A DNA stretch of 64,000 nucleotides from Apteryx mantelli. Its lineage: Eukaryota > Chordata > Aves > Apterygiformes > Apterygidae. The notes beneath the pieces were generated by a model. The model made no database searches. It had not been told where the DNA came from and saw only the letters and a list, made by a program, of their open reading frames with translations. The stretch covers positions 33,701,447-33,765,446 of the forward strand of contig NC_089984.1 of NCBI RefSeq assembly GCF_036417845.1, read 5' to 3'. The stretch's first letter is position 1, and each line of letters opens with the position of its first letter. The position numbers and the translations under genes are program-made. Positions 20,733-31,970 of this stretch are shown here, in pieces.

Positions 20733-22919
20733 ATGTCAAACAAAATCCAAGACAAATCCCTGTTTTCAGGTGCACAGGCTGGTGTTATCATTAGCAGGTT
20801 GCTTTGGGAAATCAGGGCCATTATTCAAGGCGCTGGTGACTACAGGTCAGGCCTGCCGCCTTGCCCGAAGGGAGCAGAGAGAGGTCCCGCGAACCGGCCC
20901 CGGTCTCTGCAATGTGGCAGGGGATGGGCACAGGATCGCAGCAGCTGCCGGCCCCTCGGAGCAGCTGGTGGGGAGGGGAAGCTGTCTGCCAGCTCATGGC
21001 AAGATGCACGTTTACGGGTTTTATTGGACCAAGGCCTCATTTCTATTGAGTAGTGGCTTCACAGATAAATCCAGAAGCCATTTTTTAACTCTTCCTGGTG
21101 CTTCTTGAGTGACAATGTGATCTGGTGATTAGTCCTAAGAGATCTGTTTTTTACCTTGACTAGCAATCAACTATGTTTTAAGGTCAATATTGCAGCACTT
21201 AATTTATAAGCACGTCATTGGCTAGTGCTGTTTACAGTCCATTTAATATATATGGAGGATCGGGCACTCAGTCTTGGGAAACACTCCAAGGGATTGCCCA
21301 AACTAGCTGAAGGATGATGGAAGAGTGTATCATAAGACCGTCTGCCTTCTCTGATTTGGAAACTATTCTGTATTACATTTTAGAGCTTTGAACCTTCTCA
21401 TGGTTCCAGGCATTTCCACTTCATTTCCAGGCATTTCTATATAATCAGTGTCTGCATTCGCCCCCAGCATCTTCTCTCTGCCCAAGAAGAGCTGAGCGCC
21501 AAGTCTTGGTTTGCACAAACTAAAATGGAGCGAGGCACCAACACCCACCCAGCCCGCTGCTGTCTTCTTCCCTGTCTCCAACCCAGGGGTCTTCAGCCAC
21601 TCCTGTATTATGAATGTGTTCAAACTGCAGCACATTTCCTGAAAAACTGATCAGACCCTTCACTACATTTTGGTCTTTGCCTTTTCTTACAATCTTTTCT
21701 TCTTCTTAAAACCTTACAGTCTTACAGATTGTTATGTTTACAGCTGCTCTCGCTGTTAATGTGGTTTTGTTTATGGCACAGAAGAAAACATGTCATTTTT
21801 TATTTTCTGATTGCTAGTATTGCTTCTCCTGTTTTACATTTTTTCCCCATCCATCTAGAAGATCAGAGATAACTCAGATGAAAAGGAGTCAATTATGTGG
21901 TGCCTGTGATACTAGAAGTCTGGACTTTATGACCCAGGAAGTTTTTCTCTGCACCATGCTCCTGATCTGTTTGTTTGTTTTTTTTTTTCTTTAATATCAA
22001 CATCAAGTAAAATAAAATATCCTGGATACTGTGCAGTCAGCAACACTCGCTATTGGCAGCCTTTGACTAGGAAGCGATTATATCTCCAGATATAATTGGG
22101 ATTATATCTCATTTTAAATATGATTTTTTTTTTCTTTTCATAAGCTAGGAAATCTTTTTTTTTGGCTTTTAGTCAGGAATTGAGAGCTAGCTGACATCAT
22201 GCTTTTGGACAGCTTCTGAAATGAACATGAGCTAGGAATTTTCCACCTGCAAGGAGCATGGTGGCATTTTCAAAAAGGCACCCATGCCCTTCCCAGTCTC
22301 ACTTCATCCTTGACTGGCATGTTATTACTGGTGTGAACAGGAGAATTCCTGCCAGTGGCTGCTAACAGTGTCAAACTTCTGATCCAATAGATTAAATTTA
22401 TCCATGATATACTGCTGCTGGCTTCAGGGAGCTCTACACCTTGGACAAATACGTCCTGTTATGATCAAGTCTTCCCTCCTGAACAATGTTCAGTCGTCTA
22501 AAATGGCAAACAGCCAAGCAATCTTCTAATAATGGCTGTGCTTAAGAAACTTTCAAATATTATTAGTGTTTCCAAGATGAAGAGAAGCTTATAAATTTCA
22601 GTATTTTGACCAATTCAGAAGCACCAGGGCTTGCAGTAAAGTCACCATCGTTTTTGATCAAGTCTTAGGACACTAGGTGTGGAAGACCTCAGAAGGGCGA
22701 GAACGTGACTCACTGGAAAAAACTGAAAAACTGTTCTCCTTCTGTTGAAGTTTTGTCTCCAGACACCGAAAACCCTATATCCTAATATCCTGTGTATCAT
22801 CCAGTGTAAGACTACACACAGTATTATTTCAGTACCGTACAAGATGATACACAAATACTGATCACTCTCCAGTATGCTGGAGGGGATTCTTCGTTCCTTG
22901 CCCTGTCTCTGGCAGAGGT
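20733..22919. other. Non-coding sequence with a small CpG-rich patch
   Basis: A patch at about 20860-20965 is CpG- and GC-rich, with overlapping frames on both strands and no recognisable product. The remainder is AT-rich. At 21910-21955 the words GTCTGGACTTTATGACCCAGGAAG loosely resemble a very old CR1 3' end, too decayed to call. T-rich runs occur at 21974-21991 and 22128-22165. Confidence 0.5.
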
Positions 22920-23214
22920 CTCATTCCGAATTTCCCTGGCAGTCCCAGCGCTCGGGGAGCTGACTCGGGCGCGTCTTTGCCCGTGCCTGGCACTTCCCAC
23001 GGGTCTGTAATTCAGTCCCGGCCCTGGGGAAGCACCTCGCCTCGTTACACAGGCTGCATCCCCGGGCAGTCGCCCTTCCCAGCCCCGAAACTGGTCCCGT
23101 GCTGGGAATCAGGGGGCTACGGTCTGGGGGAGGCAGAAAGTGCTGGTTCCCAGGGGAGACCTGGTCTGCAGACTGCAGGGCTGTTACCTTCCCTAGAAGG
23201 AAACTACTTAAGGC
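22920..23214. promoter_or_regulatory. CpG-rich patch ending in a poly-A run
   Basis: The part 22920-23110 is CpG-rich (CGCTCGGGGAG, CTCGGGCGCG and similar) in AT-rich surroundings. Its right end runs into 25 consecutive A. The abrupt change and the A run could suggest an inserted reverse-transcribed copy of an RNA, but I see no polyadenylation signal near the run, no target-site duplication and no recognisable coding sequence. A small CpG island is the simpler reading. Confidence 0.4.
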
Positions 23215-23239
23215 AAAAAAAAAAAAAAAAAAAAAAAAA
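23215..23239. repeat. Poly-A run of 25
   Basis: An uninterrupted A run, among the longest homopolymers in the window. Confidence 0.9.
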
Positions 23240-23756
23240 TCAGGATACAACAGGAAGAGTAGCCTGGTTAAGGTAATTAAGGGGTTTTCAAGTCCTTCTG
23301 CTGCACCTCCACATTTTAAGCAGAGTTGTTATTATCAATCTTCTTTCAATAAATAACTATAATTAAAGAAAACGCAACACAACCCATACGTCTCTTGCTG
23401 GCATGTATCCAGGCGACAGAGTGGTTCTAAAGTAAGGTGATCTCTGTAACCTGGCAGAAGGAAAATCCTGAAGGCAGGAATTTATCAATGCGGAGTGTGG
23501 CAGGTAAAAGTAGAATAAATGTCTGCTCCGAAGGCACTGGATACAGTAACCCCGACAGGCATCAGCAAGCTGTTAGCTAATCAGACAGAGATGCACCATA
23601 TGGTTCAATGTCTAGATTAAATAAAAAAAAAAAGAGAGAGCTAAAGAGAAAAAAACTAAGCATACGGTCAGCAAGCGACAAATGTCCGTGCTGGGGCTCT
23701 CTGGAAGAGAGGAAAGCCAGGGCCTGGCTCATTTCTGAATTAGCAGGGCTAACCGC

Positions 23757-24224
23757 ATGAAGGAAGCGGCAGGCTGGATTTCACAATCCCTCGGAGCACG
23801 TGGCTTTGGCATTCACACACCACTAGCCTGGCGCTGCTGGACACTTTGTGCTCGGCAGCACGAGCGTGTCGAGCTGGTTTTGAACAGCCAGGCTCTTTTC
23901 CCGTGCATGTCTTCGAGCCAGCTTTCTGCTGCTCTCGGTAAGCGCGGGGAGAGCGTTTCCAGAGGGCTCTGCCAGCCCGTCTCTTTGCGAGACAAGAGAC
24001 CAGACTCGGTGCGATTTTGCCAGGTGCTGAGCAGGTCCCGGGAGACGCCAGGCGCCTTCGCTGAGTGCCCTGACGGCTGGAGGAGCTCTGTGCCCGGGAG
24101 ACTCGGCTGTAACCAAAGCGGCAGAAAACGGCAATTGTTTGTATTTCTGCTGCAGCTAGCGACAGCCCGCCAAAGCTCAGCGTTGCACAGACTGCCGCTG
24201 AAAAAAGCCATGTGCCATCCGTAA
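23757..24224 (+). other. CpG-rich patch with open frame and donor-like site
   Basis: A frame of 155 codons opens at a true ATG (23757) in a CpG-rich patch (about 23770-24120). A consensus-like donor, TCG then GTAAGC, occurs at 23938 and would end a first-exon-like segment of about 181 bp. The translation shows no recognisable domain, and two long frames also run on the minus strand (23813-24211 and 23823-24134), so composition may explain it. If real, the best model is a first coding exon; no other exon could be linked. Confidence 0.2.
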
Positions 24225-24676
24225 CAAGGATCGCTGGTTCTGTAGGAACCAGGAACTCTTGTATATGCCTTCAGTCACCATTTTTCACACATGCACACAC
24301 CTATATATAACACCAATATTTTATATAAATTATATTATACTCCTGTGTAAAGACTGTATTATATAGACCATAGTATGTAGATTACATTTCATTCAGGCTG
24401 TATTATAAATTCTGTTCTCTGCAGACGTAGGTACAGATCAAGAAGTGCACTGAAGTGTAAAAGCACAGTCCCTGTCCCCAGAGTCTTACGGGCTAAGGAT
24501 ATCACAAGATGAGGTAAGCTGATCTCATTGCTGGCTGCTGCTCGCTAATCTGCCATCTTCCTCGGTCCTGCCCTTAAGTTCCTGCCATTTATCTGCACAA
24601 GCCCTGGCACCTGCATGACCCTCTCTAAATTGATTCAACTCACTAATCTGGCAGAAAAATGACTTTAGTGGAATGG

Positions 24677-24692
24677 AAAAAAAAAAAAAAAA
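24677..24692. repeat. Poly-A run of 16
   Basis: Uninterrupted A run directly upstream of a CpG-rich patch. Confidence 0.9.
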
Positions 24693-24719
24693 GGTTTGTT
24701 TTAGGCTGGGTTAATGAGC

Positions 24720-25075
24720 TGAACTGGCCCCGGGAAGGTCAGACGTGGACCAGAGCTGGCACAGGGAATGGTGAGATGGGAAGCAGGTGTGACACGGTCT
24801 TTGCTGGGCAGCGGAGGGGCAGTAGCTGGGCTCAGCTGTCTCGGCGGGAGAGGAGAGCTGAGCAGAGGGACGGTGCAGGCAGCGGCAGCCCCCAGAGAGC
24901 TCGCAGCACCCACCGTGCCGGGGGCAGGACTCGGTGCCGGGGCGGCCGGTCCTGCATCTCCCCGCAGCCTCTCCCAGCCGAGGAGGAAACAGGCGGCTCC
25001 AGCCCGCCCTGGGTCATTGCGCCGACAGCATCTCCTGCCAACAGCAGAGCCCAAGCTACCTGTTTTTTTCCCTTC
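24720..25075. promoter_or_regulatory. CpG/GC-rich patch
   Basis: GC-rich sequence with CpG clusters at about 24,805-24,970 (GGCGGGAGAGG, GTGCCGGGGCGGCCGG). Overlapping frames on both strands, including 24659-25102 plus (147 codons, opening in the A run) and 24701-25054 minus, have no recognisable product. This is the last CpG-rich patch before about 36 kb of AT-richer DNA. Confidence 0.45.
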
Positions 25076-27965
25076 CCCCTGTTAAAGAAGTCTTTCTGCT
25101 GAGCAGGGTACTGCTCCCCTGTCTCAGAGAAGGTCTCACACCACAAAAATTGGCACAGCCTGATGTCACTGAGGCGGCTCAGAACAAGTTCTTTTTTTGT
25201 TGTTGTTTTGCATAGGTGAATTGGAAATCTTCTCCTCCCTGCACAGTGGAGTGGCGGCTAATTCTCACCTCAAATTTTAGCTCATCTCCTGCATCGCTCC
25301 CTTCCAGATTTCCTTTTGACACGGGTAAGTGACCTGCAAAATGGGCCTCGTGCCTTCTGCCTCCTCTGCCTAGAGAGGGTTTGCTGTCACCACACCGCAC
25401 ATTTCCTCTCCAGCAGCATGCGGAGTTGGGCTGCGGGAACACAGGCTGCTCAGAAAGCAGATGAAATGCACAGCTGTAAGTGCTGGGAAGGGCAAAACAG
25501 TGGTTAAATAAAAGAGGTTTCTTTTGTGCATGTGATAACAGGGGACCCGCTCTCTGTCAGGCTGGGCACCAGTGGGTTGTTCTATCTTCTTCAGATTTGT
25601 GTGTCCCTGAGCAGGTTTGTTAAGTTTTTCCTCTAAAGAATTATTTGTCGGTGCGTGGTGTTTTAAATACACCTCCTGCATGAGTGCTGGGCTGGTTTAG
25701 CAGTGCAGGGAAAGCCTTCGCTGCAGGACAGATCCTCTGCTCCATGCCCCGGGCTGCCGCAGCCTGCCCCGGTGAGGAGGCAGGACCCCCGGAGAGTGAA
25801 AGGGCTCTGTCAGTGCACAGCCACCACTGCTTCTGCCAGGGCTGTCTTGGGAGCACTACCGATGGTTGCTGGGACTCCACGCTAGAAGGACACTGATTTC
25901 TAGCCATGGAAGTGTTCCCAACAGAGCTTTCTTTCTCTTTGCCCAGTCCTCCGCTGTTCTTGTTCTTTGCTACCAAACCTTCTCCTTCCTTCTGCCCAAA
26001 GTCTCTCTGAAAACCTTCCCATATGCCCTTTTCCCATATTTGGCTTCCTGCTCCATCTCTCTGCAGAGATGTCTGGAGGAAACTGGTTCTCTTGGACTTC
26101 AGCCCATGAACCCACCTACGGTTAGATTCAAGTGCAATCACTAAAGGCTAATGATGCTCCATCGTCTTGAATTATATCTGTATTGCACAATGTAGTGTAG
26201 GGCTATTAAACTAACCATGAATGAATTTAGTCAGCACCAGAAACAGTTTAGCTAAGCTACCATGGGGCTACTAAAGGGCTAATTTACCCTCCCTGGAAGC
26301 AGATCAGCAGAGACAAATCTTAATCCGGTGGGCACAGTCTAGATGTTTGTCCAGAACTCAAGCTGAGTTACACTTCGCAGAAGAAATTGAAACAAATAGG
26401 CTGGATAAATCTGTAGAGTAGGGGAAAGAAGAAAAGTGTGAAGTGATGAGAAGGCTATGAGAAAAGCTCTTGTTTTCTAATTGCTTTTTTTTAAATCCTG
26501 GTGCTGAAAGGATACTTTGCATCTGTGTTTAATCAGCAGGTGCTATTCAACGGTGAGACAAAGATGGAATAGCTAGAGCCATTGGCAGGGAATATGTCCG
26601 GTCTGATATTGGAAATAGAAATCTTGCCCTTGGAGGAGACGAGATGTGAAGCAGCTTTGCTCAAGGAAAGGTGTGTGTGGGGAAGAAGCACTGAGTGGGA
26701 TAGGAGTGAACATGTGATCAGTTTGTGGAAAGAACTGTTTGCAGTCATGGCTGCAAAAGCAAGCAACTGCTGTTCAATCGCCCAAGAGCTACCTGGGGTG
26801 AAGGATAGCTGAGAGGTCAAGCATTCCCAGCAGTAGAGGCACTGATCTCCTCCTGTCCTATGTCATTAGTATTCCCCACAGTTTTTCCATCTGTCTTTGT
26901 CTGCATTAGACACAGAAGGATGAAATCACCCTGATCTTTCCCCCTCCCACTCTAAATGAGAACCGTTAGTGCTTTGTTTAATTAAAATATGCTGTGGTTG
27001 ATTTCAGGATTCATTAATACCAGGATGAATCTGAAGCTATTGTACAAATAGCACATTCTGGCCTCTTTGACAACAGGTTTAATGTGACACTGCTTTCCCG
27101 GTCTCAGGAAGTCCAGGCTAGAGGATTATGCTGTAGACTTGCACCAGTGCATGAGAGTGCTCTCCTCATTAGAAGAAACAAAGGCTTGGCTTAGTTTAAA
27201 TTTTCCCCTGGAAGAAAGAGAAGCTGAAGCACTGACTCATGTGAGGGAGTCATCTTAGAGGTCAGCTTATGAACATTTGTGGATTTTAGGAAAAGCTTCT
27301 CCAAGACCGGAAGGGTTAGGAAGGTGAGAACCACAGAGCAAAAGACTGACTCACTGCTACCTCATGTAGGAGCTGTAGATTTTGAAATAAGAGCAAAAAT
27401 ATTACAAATACAACAAATTTCCTTTGCCAGCCAGCTTGGTATCATGAGCAGCAGACAGACAACACGACTTTTCTCCAGATACATACAACTGGGCAGCATG
27501 ACGAAAGCAGTAGATAAAGGACCATTGGTTGACATTGTCCGAGCCTATTCTACCCTTGGGCAATGGCGAAGACTATGTTTGGTCATGAAATGTGGAGAGG
27601 TCACCGCATTCCAAATGCTGACTACAATTAGAGATGCTGTGGGTCTATTGCTAAGATGTGTGCAAGGGGAAATGTTTTCCATAGCTGGAGACATTCCCAT
27701 GTTGTAAAGACTCCTTCTTGTCTTACGTGCTGCGCCAAGGAAAACAGAGCACTTGGGGCAAGGAAATCTCAGAGCAGAAAGAAATGAGCCCATGAATGAA
27801 GGCACTCCACTGTAGCACCCGTAATGGGCATGAATGCATGCTGGCCTTTAGCGTTGGCAGGGAAACTGGAAAAAGGCACTGGACATAGCCCTGCTCTGCA
27901 GTTGGCTGGTGTTGGTCCCATTTCAAAATAGAAGATGGAGAAAGCTGCTAGGCTTGATGATACTG
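25076..27965. other. Unannotated non-coding sequence
   Basis: Mixed to AT-rich DNA. Frames such as 25641-26141 minus (166 codons) and 27279-27707 plus (142 codons, starting at GTG rather than ATG) are within chance expectation and unrecognised. The part 26955-27060 carries the palindrome TTTAATTAAA (26977-26986), a RUNX-like TGTGGTT (26993) and ATTCATTAATAC, a combination seen in conserved enhancers but not diagnostic. Confidence 0.5.
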
Positions 27966-28022
27966 GAACAAAGAAGGGAAAGGAAGGAAGGGCGAAAGGA
28001 AGCAAGGAAGGATGGAAGGAGA
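27966..28022. repeat. Polypurine (GGAA)n-like tract
   Basis: Nearly pure G/A sequence with repeated GGAAG units and few C/T interruptions. Such tracts can form triplex (H-)DNA and can also act as arrays of ETS-type GGAA sites. Confidence 0.75.
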
Positions 28023-28924
28023 GCACTCTTTATAACAAGGCTTACATCAGCTCCCAGTATTAGCAAACCAAGAAAAAGTGTCTGGGTGAGAAAGTCAAGA
28101 TGAGAGTTCATTATGCCTGGTAACCTGTGGCGATTAGTTCTCTCTGGCAGCAATACATAAGCTTGTAGCAATATCCAGCCTGTGCCTGGGGCTCTGTGTG
28201 CTTCAGTGTACAAATACAGATGCAAAGAGTAAAAATACTTGCCTCATAGACATTAAGAAAGTTGAAGGAGATAAAACGGAGTGTCATGGGAAACATAGTT
28301 AAGTGGGAAAGGTGAAACAGCAAATCATTTGCAGAGATTGCTGTTCCTGACACCAATGTTGTGCTGTATCCACAGGAGAAAACACCTCTTCCAAGGATGA
28401 CAAATACTCTTCTGTTTTTTCATAGCTCTTCATCTTCCCTTCATTGCCACAGTAACTCTCAGTCATGAAACACTTTCTTAGCTTAGTCCTTAAATACTCC
28501 AGGAAGAAAATCAGTCAGGCTGTCTGAGCTCTCTTTCCTGTACTGAAATAGTTCAAGAATTGCTGAGCCTGGTTTAGACCAACATTTCAATAAGTTTTTC
28601 CTCACTACTGCCAAGCTGGATGGTGGTATTTATGTAGCAGCCTGAAAAGGGGATTTTTCTCACCAAGTTTCCTCACCCTTAGCTGTCTTCCTGGGAAAAA
28701 AGCAATGAAAATATCATGCCACCCACAAATAGCAACCCCAGTCTTTCAAATCCTTCTCTACACTTAGAAGGTCATAATACTGTGAACCCTGTGGCTCAGA
28801 TTCTTAGGACCAAATTGGGGGCCAAAATCTAGATTTCAGCAACAAAGGATCTTCAAAGGGAATGCCTGATCTTTCATGGAGATCCATTTAAGGGCCCCTG
28901 ATACTCAGCTCTGGCTATTAAGGC
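28023..28924. other. Unannotated non-coding sequence
   Basis: No gene, RNA or recognised repeat. The DNA is AT-rich and unique in appearance. Confidence 0.55.
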
Positions 28925-28946
28925 AGAGAGAGAGAGAGAGAGAGAG
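28925..28946. repeat. (AG)11 microsatellite
   Basis: Eleven uninterrupted AG units. Confidence 0.9.
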
Positions 28947-31900
28947 GAATGCTCCCTCAGAGACTGCACCCTTTAGCCACTCTTGATCAAAGCCTGGATC
29001 AAAGCCTGGCAGCTGGTATCTGTCCAGAAGTAAATAAGCAAGTGCACAGGTGAAGAAATTAGGCCCTGAAATTTGCTCTTAGGTAGCCAGCCTCCTATAT
29101 CAACACTGTGAGTATTCTCAGCCATTAAGTAAAAGCTGAGAAGATAAATCCAAAATATCAGAAATTAAAATCAATAAACTCACTGAGTCCTCCTTGCCAC
29201 AGTTAAGACTCATAAAGAGATACAACCACTAAATCCCTACAGTGCTGCTCTTTTACAATTGTACACATTAAGAAAGGGAGGAAAGAGTTATATGAAATGT
29301 TTGGCTGGGTGTAGGAATCAGTTATCTTAATGATGCAATATCAAAAGGAAATATGGTCTCATTTAGAGATCCACCAGCTATAGTCACTATAATACTCCCA
29401 AAAGAATGGTAACTATTCTTACAGATGCCTAGAAATTAAGAATTATACTCTCACTACATTTAATATCCTAGCTGTACCTTCCAGGACCATCTATCTCAGT
29501 AAAGCTTTGGGGATCTAATTCAATTGCTTTCTGTCTACTATTGGCTATTTATAAAACACATGTCCTTCTGGTGATACTGTGTTCCACTGGATCTCCCAGA
29601 AGCCTGGAAGTGGAATTAGGGTTATTCACTCTCCTGACTGATGAAAAAGAAAGATCTGATCTGCTTACCACACCTCTATGGCTGCATCCTGTCTCCAACT
29701 GTCTTGTTTTGCAGAGCAAAGAACATGCCTAAAAAAATGCATCTGCTTCATGTTGATCAAGCCACGTGGTAGGACAGAGACATATCTGCCTTTTGTTACT
29801 CAGTGCTGATGGTTCTGCTAAAAACAGACTAAGTTTTCCAGCACAACTAGTAAGATCTGCTGTGTGTGAGACATCTCTCTACCTACGTGCAGAATAAATT
29901 AAATTGAATCTCACCTTTATGGGACAACTTTACTTGGAATCCCAGAGTAACATCAAAATTGATAAGCAGGGCAAAGACTGCTGAAATGTAGCCATTCCTT
30001 AAGTGAGGCATTTTAAGTGCTTGAGGACATCATGTGCTTATCGTAAGGCAAATCAGTGTAATGTTTGGGGGCAGAAAAAAAGAAGGACTCAAGATAAAAC
30101 TTCTCAGCCAAGTTTTGGAGTGATGGTGGCCACCAAGGGTTTTTTTTTTGGATTGTCAATGAAGTCATCTAATTTGGGTTCCAGTTGTGTCCAAGGAACC
30201 TTCACCAGCTTTGTGGTCAGTAATGTCACGGTTCATTTTGCTTTAGAGGAAACAGAAATGGAATAAACTGAATCTTCTCGCACCTTATTCATTTCTTAAT
30301 GGCACCGATTTGTTACTCATTCAAACCCGTCCATGTGCAGTTTGGGACTGAAAAGTGCTCCAACCACAGTGGTTTAAATTAAGCATCAGTTTGTGCTGAG
30401 CAAGTATACTGCTGGGTGAGGTGTGCAATGCTGATGGGGAGGTATGGAGTAGAGCACAAGGTAAAAGCTAAAGTGGGCTCTTTTGCTTGGGTTTTGCCTG
30501 TATCCAGTGTGTCCAGCAGTGCTGTAAGGAAACAATGTTGGGAGCAAGTCCAAGGATGCAGTGTTGTGAGGAGACTGCAATGCGGGAAGGTAGCATCTTG
30601 GAAAGCTGGATGGTGGCAGTGGAGGAGTCCAAGGGAGAAGGGCATGTCAGGGGTCCTGGGGGTGGACCAAGTGGGGATGCAGAGCAAGGAGGTGGTGGAG
30701 AGGAGGAGAAGCACTGAGCCCCCTTCAGCTCCTAAGACAGTAAGCATATTTCTCACAAAGGAATTAAAAATGGACTTAACTTGAAGGCCACAAGCAGTCA
30801 TCTTGAATTTAATGTCACTGCTTATATGCTTAAAGTTAAATGTATGCTTAAGGCCTTTTCTGGATGGGAATGTTAACCGACAACTAGCATCAAATGTCAG
30901 TCTAACAAATGCATGTAGAGTCTTATCAACTTCCTAGAGAAAATCATTGGCAGTGCTTTTCAGCCTTGAAAGCCACTTCTCTCAATAGTCTGTGGAGTAT
31001 ATTGTTCTCCTGATTAACAAACCACAAGATGGATTTCTTCCCAAACATCTGACGCCTGATGAATAATTTTCTTAATCAAAATGCATAAGCAGGGAGCACG
31101 TATTTTGCCATTGTTGCTATGCTACTGTAAATTATTTCATTTTTTACTCAACTGCTCTTGTGGTTTTGTTTAGTTCTAGGAAATATATGAAGAAATCATT
31201 CTGGAGAAGGATTTAATATGATGTTAAAGAAGTTTGGATTCAGCCAACTATTAGATGTCGAGTCATAAAGAAAGAGAAGCATGTTTTAGAGGTAATGGAT
31301 TATGGATAGAGTTTGTGGGATTCAGTAGTTATTTTGTTATTAAAAATCGTTGATTTAAATCCATGTTGATTCTTGCTTGTCCATTGCTTGCTTGTCCAGA
31401 TTACTGCCAGTTAAAATTTCTGGTCGATGTGGGGAGAGCATCTGACCCTGGCACAGCAGCAGCACCAGCTGCATGTGCAGGTCCCAGGGCGGGAGGGAGA
31501 GTGGCTGAACAGCCAGCAAGTGCATGCAGGAGGGAAACATGTGCTGCCAGTCTGGGGAGTGAGTAAGGGGAAAAAAATGGATATTTTTTAATATTTATTG
31601 ATAAGTCCTGCTCAGTCTTTTCATGGAGCACAGCAATCTGCCCTGCAAGTTAGAAACCGGCACAGACCAACAGCAGGACCGTGCAGGGGGGAGTGCGGCT
31701 GTCCAGCTCCACTAAATCCGGTGGTGAATGTGGTGTGAGTCAAAGCACCGAGCTCCAGGTACTCCCAGACGCTCCCTGCTATTAACAGCATTCCCGGGAC
31801 TGAGTCTGCTCTTTGCAGCCCTGCTATGGCTGTCAGTCACTGGGGTAGCAGCTGCTGCAAGGGGAGATACAAGTGTTTCACTCCACCTCCCAATTAGCGT

Positions 31901-31954
31901 GAGATTCAAGCCCTGTCGCTCCTCTGGCTGGGTTGCTCTCTCTTTCTCACGCAC
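28947..31954. other. Unannotated non-coding sequence
   Basis: AT-rich unique sequence to about 30,300, then a somewhat GC-richer part with unrecognised overlapping frames on both strands at 30,379-30,801. The segment 30950-31170 looks composed like a conserved non-coding element, with CATTGTTG (SOX-like, 31109), several TAATTT/AATCAAAA words and no repeat signature; this is only an impression. Confidence 0.5.
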
Positions 31955-31970
31955 ATGCATGCATGCATGC
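31955..31970. repeat. (ATGC)4 microsatellite
   Basis: Four exact ATGC units, self-complementary as a whole. Confidence 0.9.

Noticed and set aside
21905-21960. Very old CR1 3' end
   Set aside because: Only scattered words match; too decayed to separate from chance.
27279-27707. 142-codon open frame
   Set aside because: It starts at GTG, not ATG. By a rough estimate several frames of this length are expected by chance in 64 kb read in six frames. The first residues only superficially recall a LINE reverse transcriptase.
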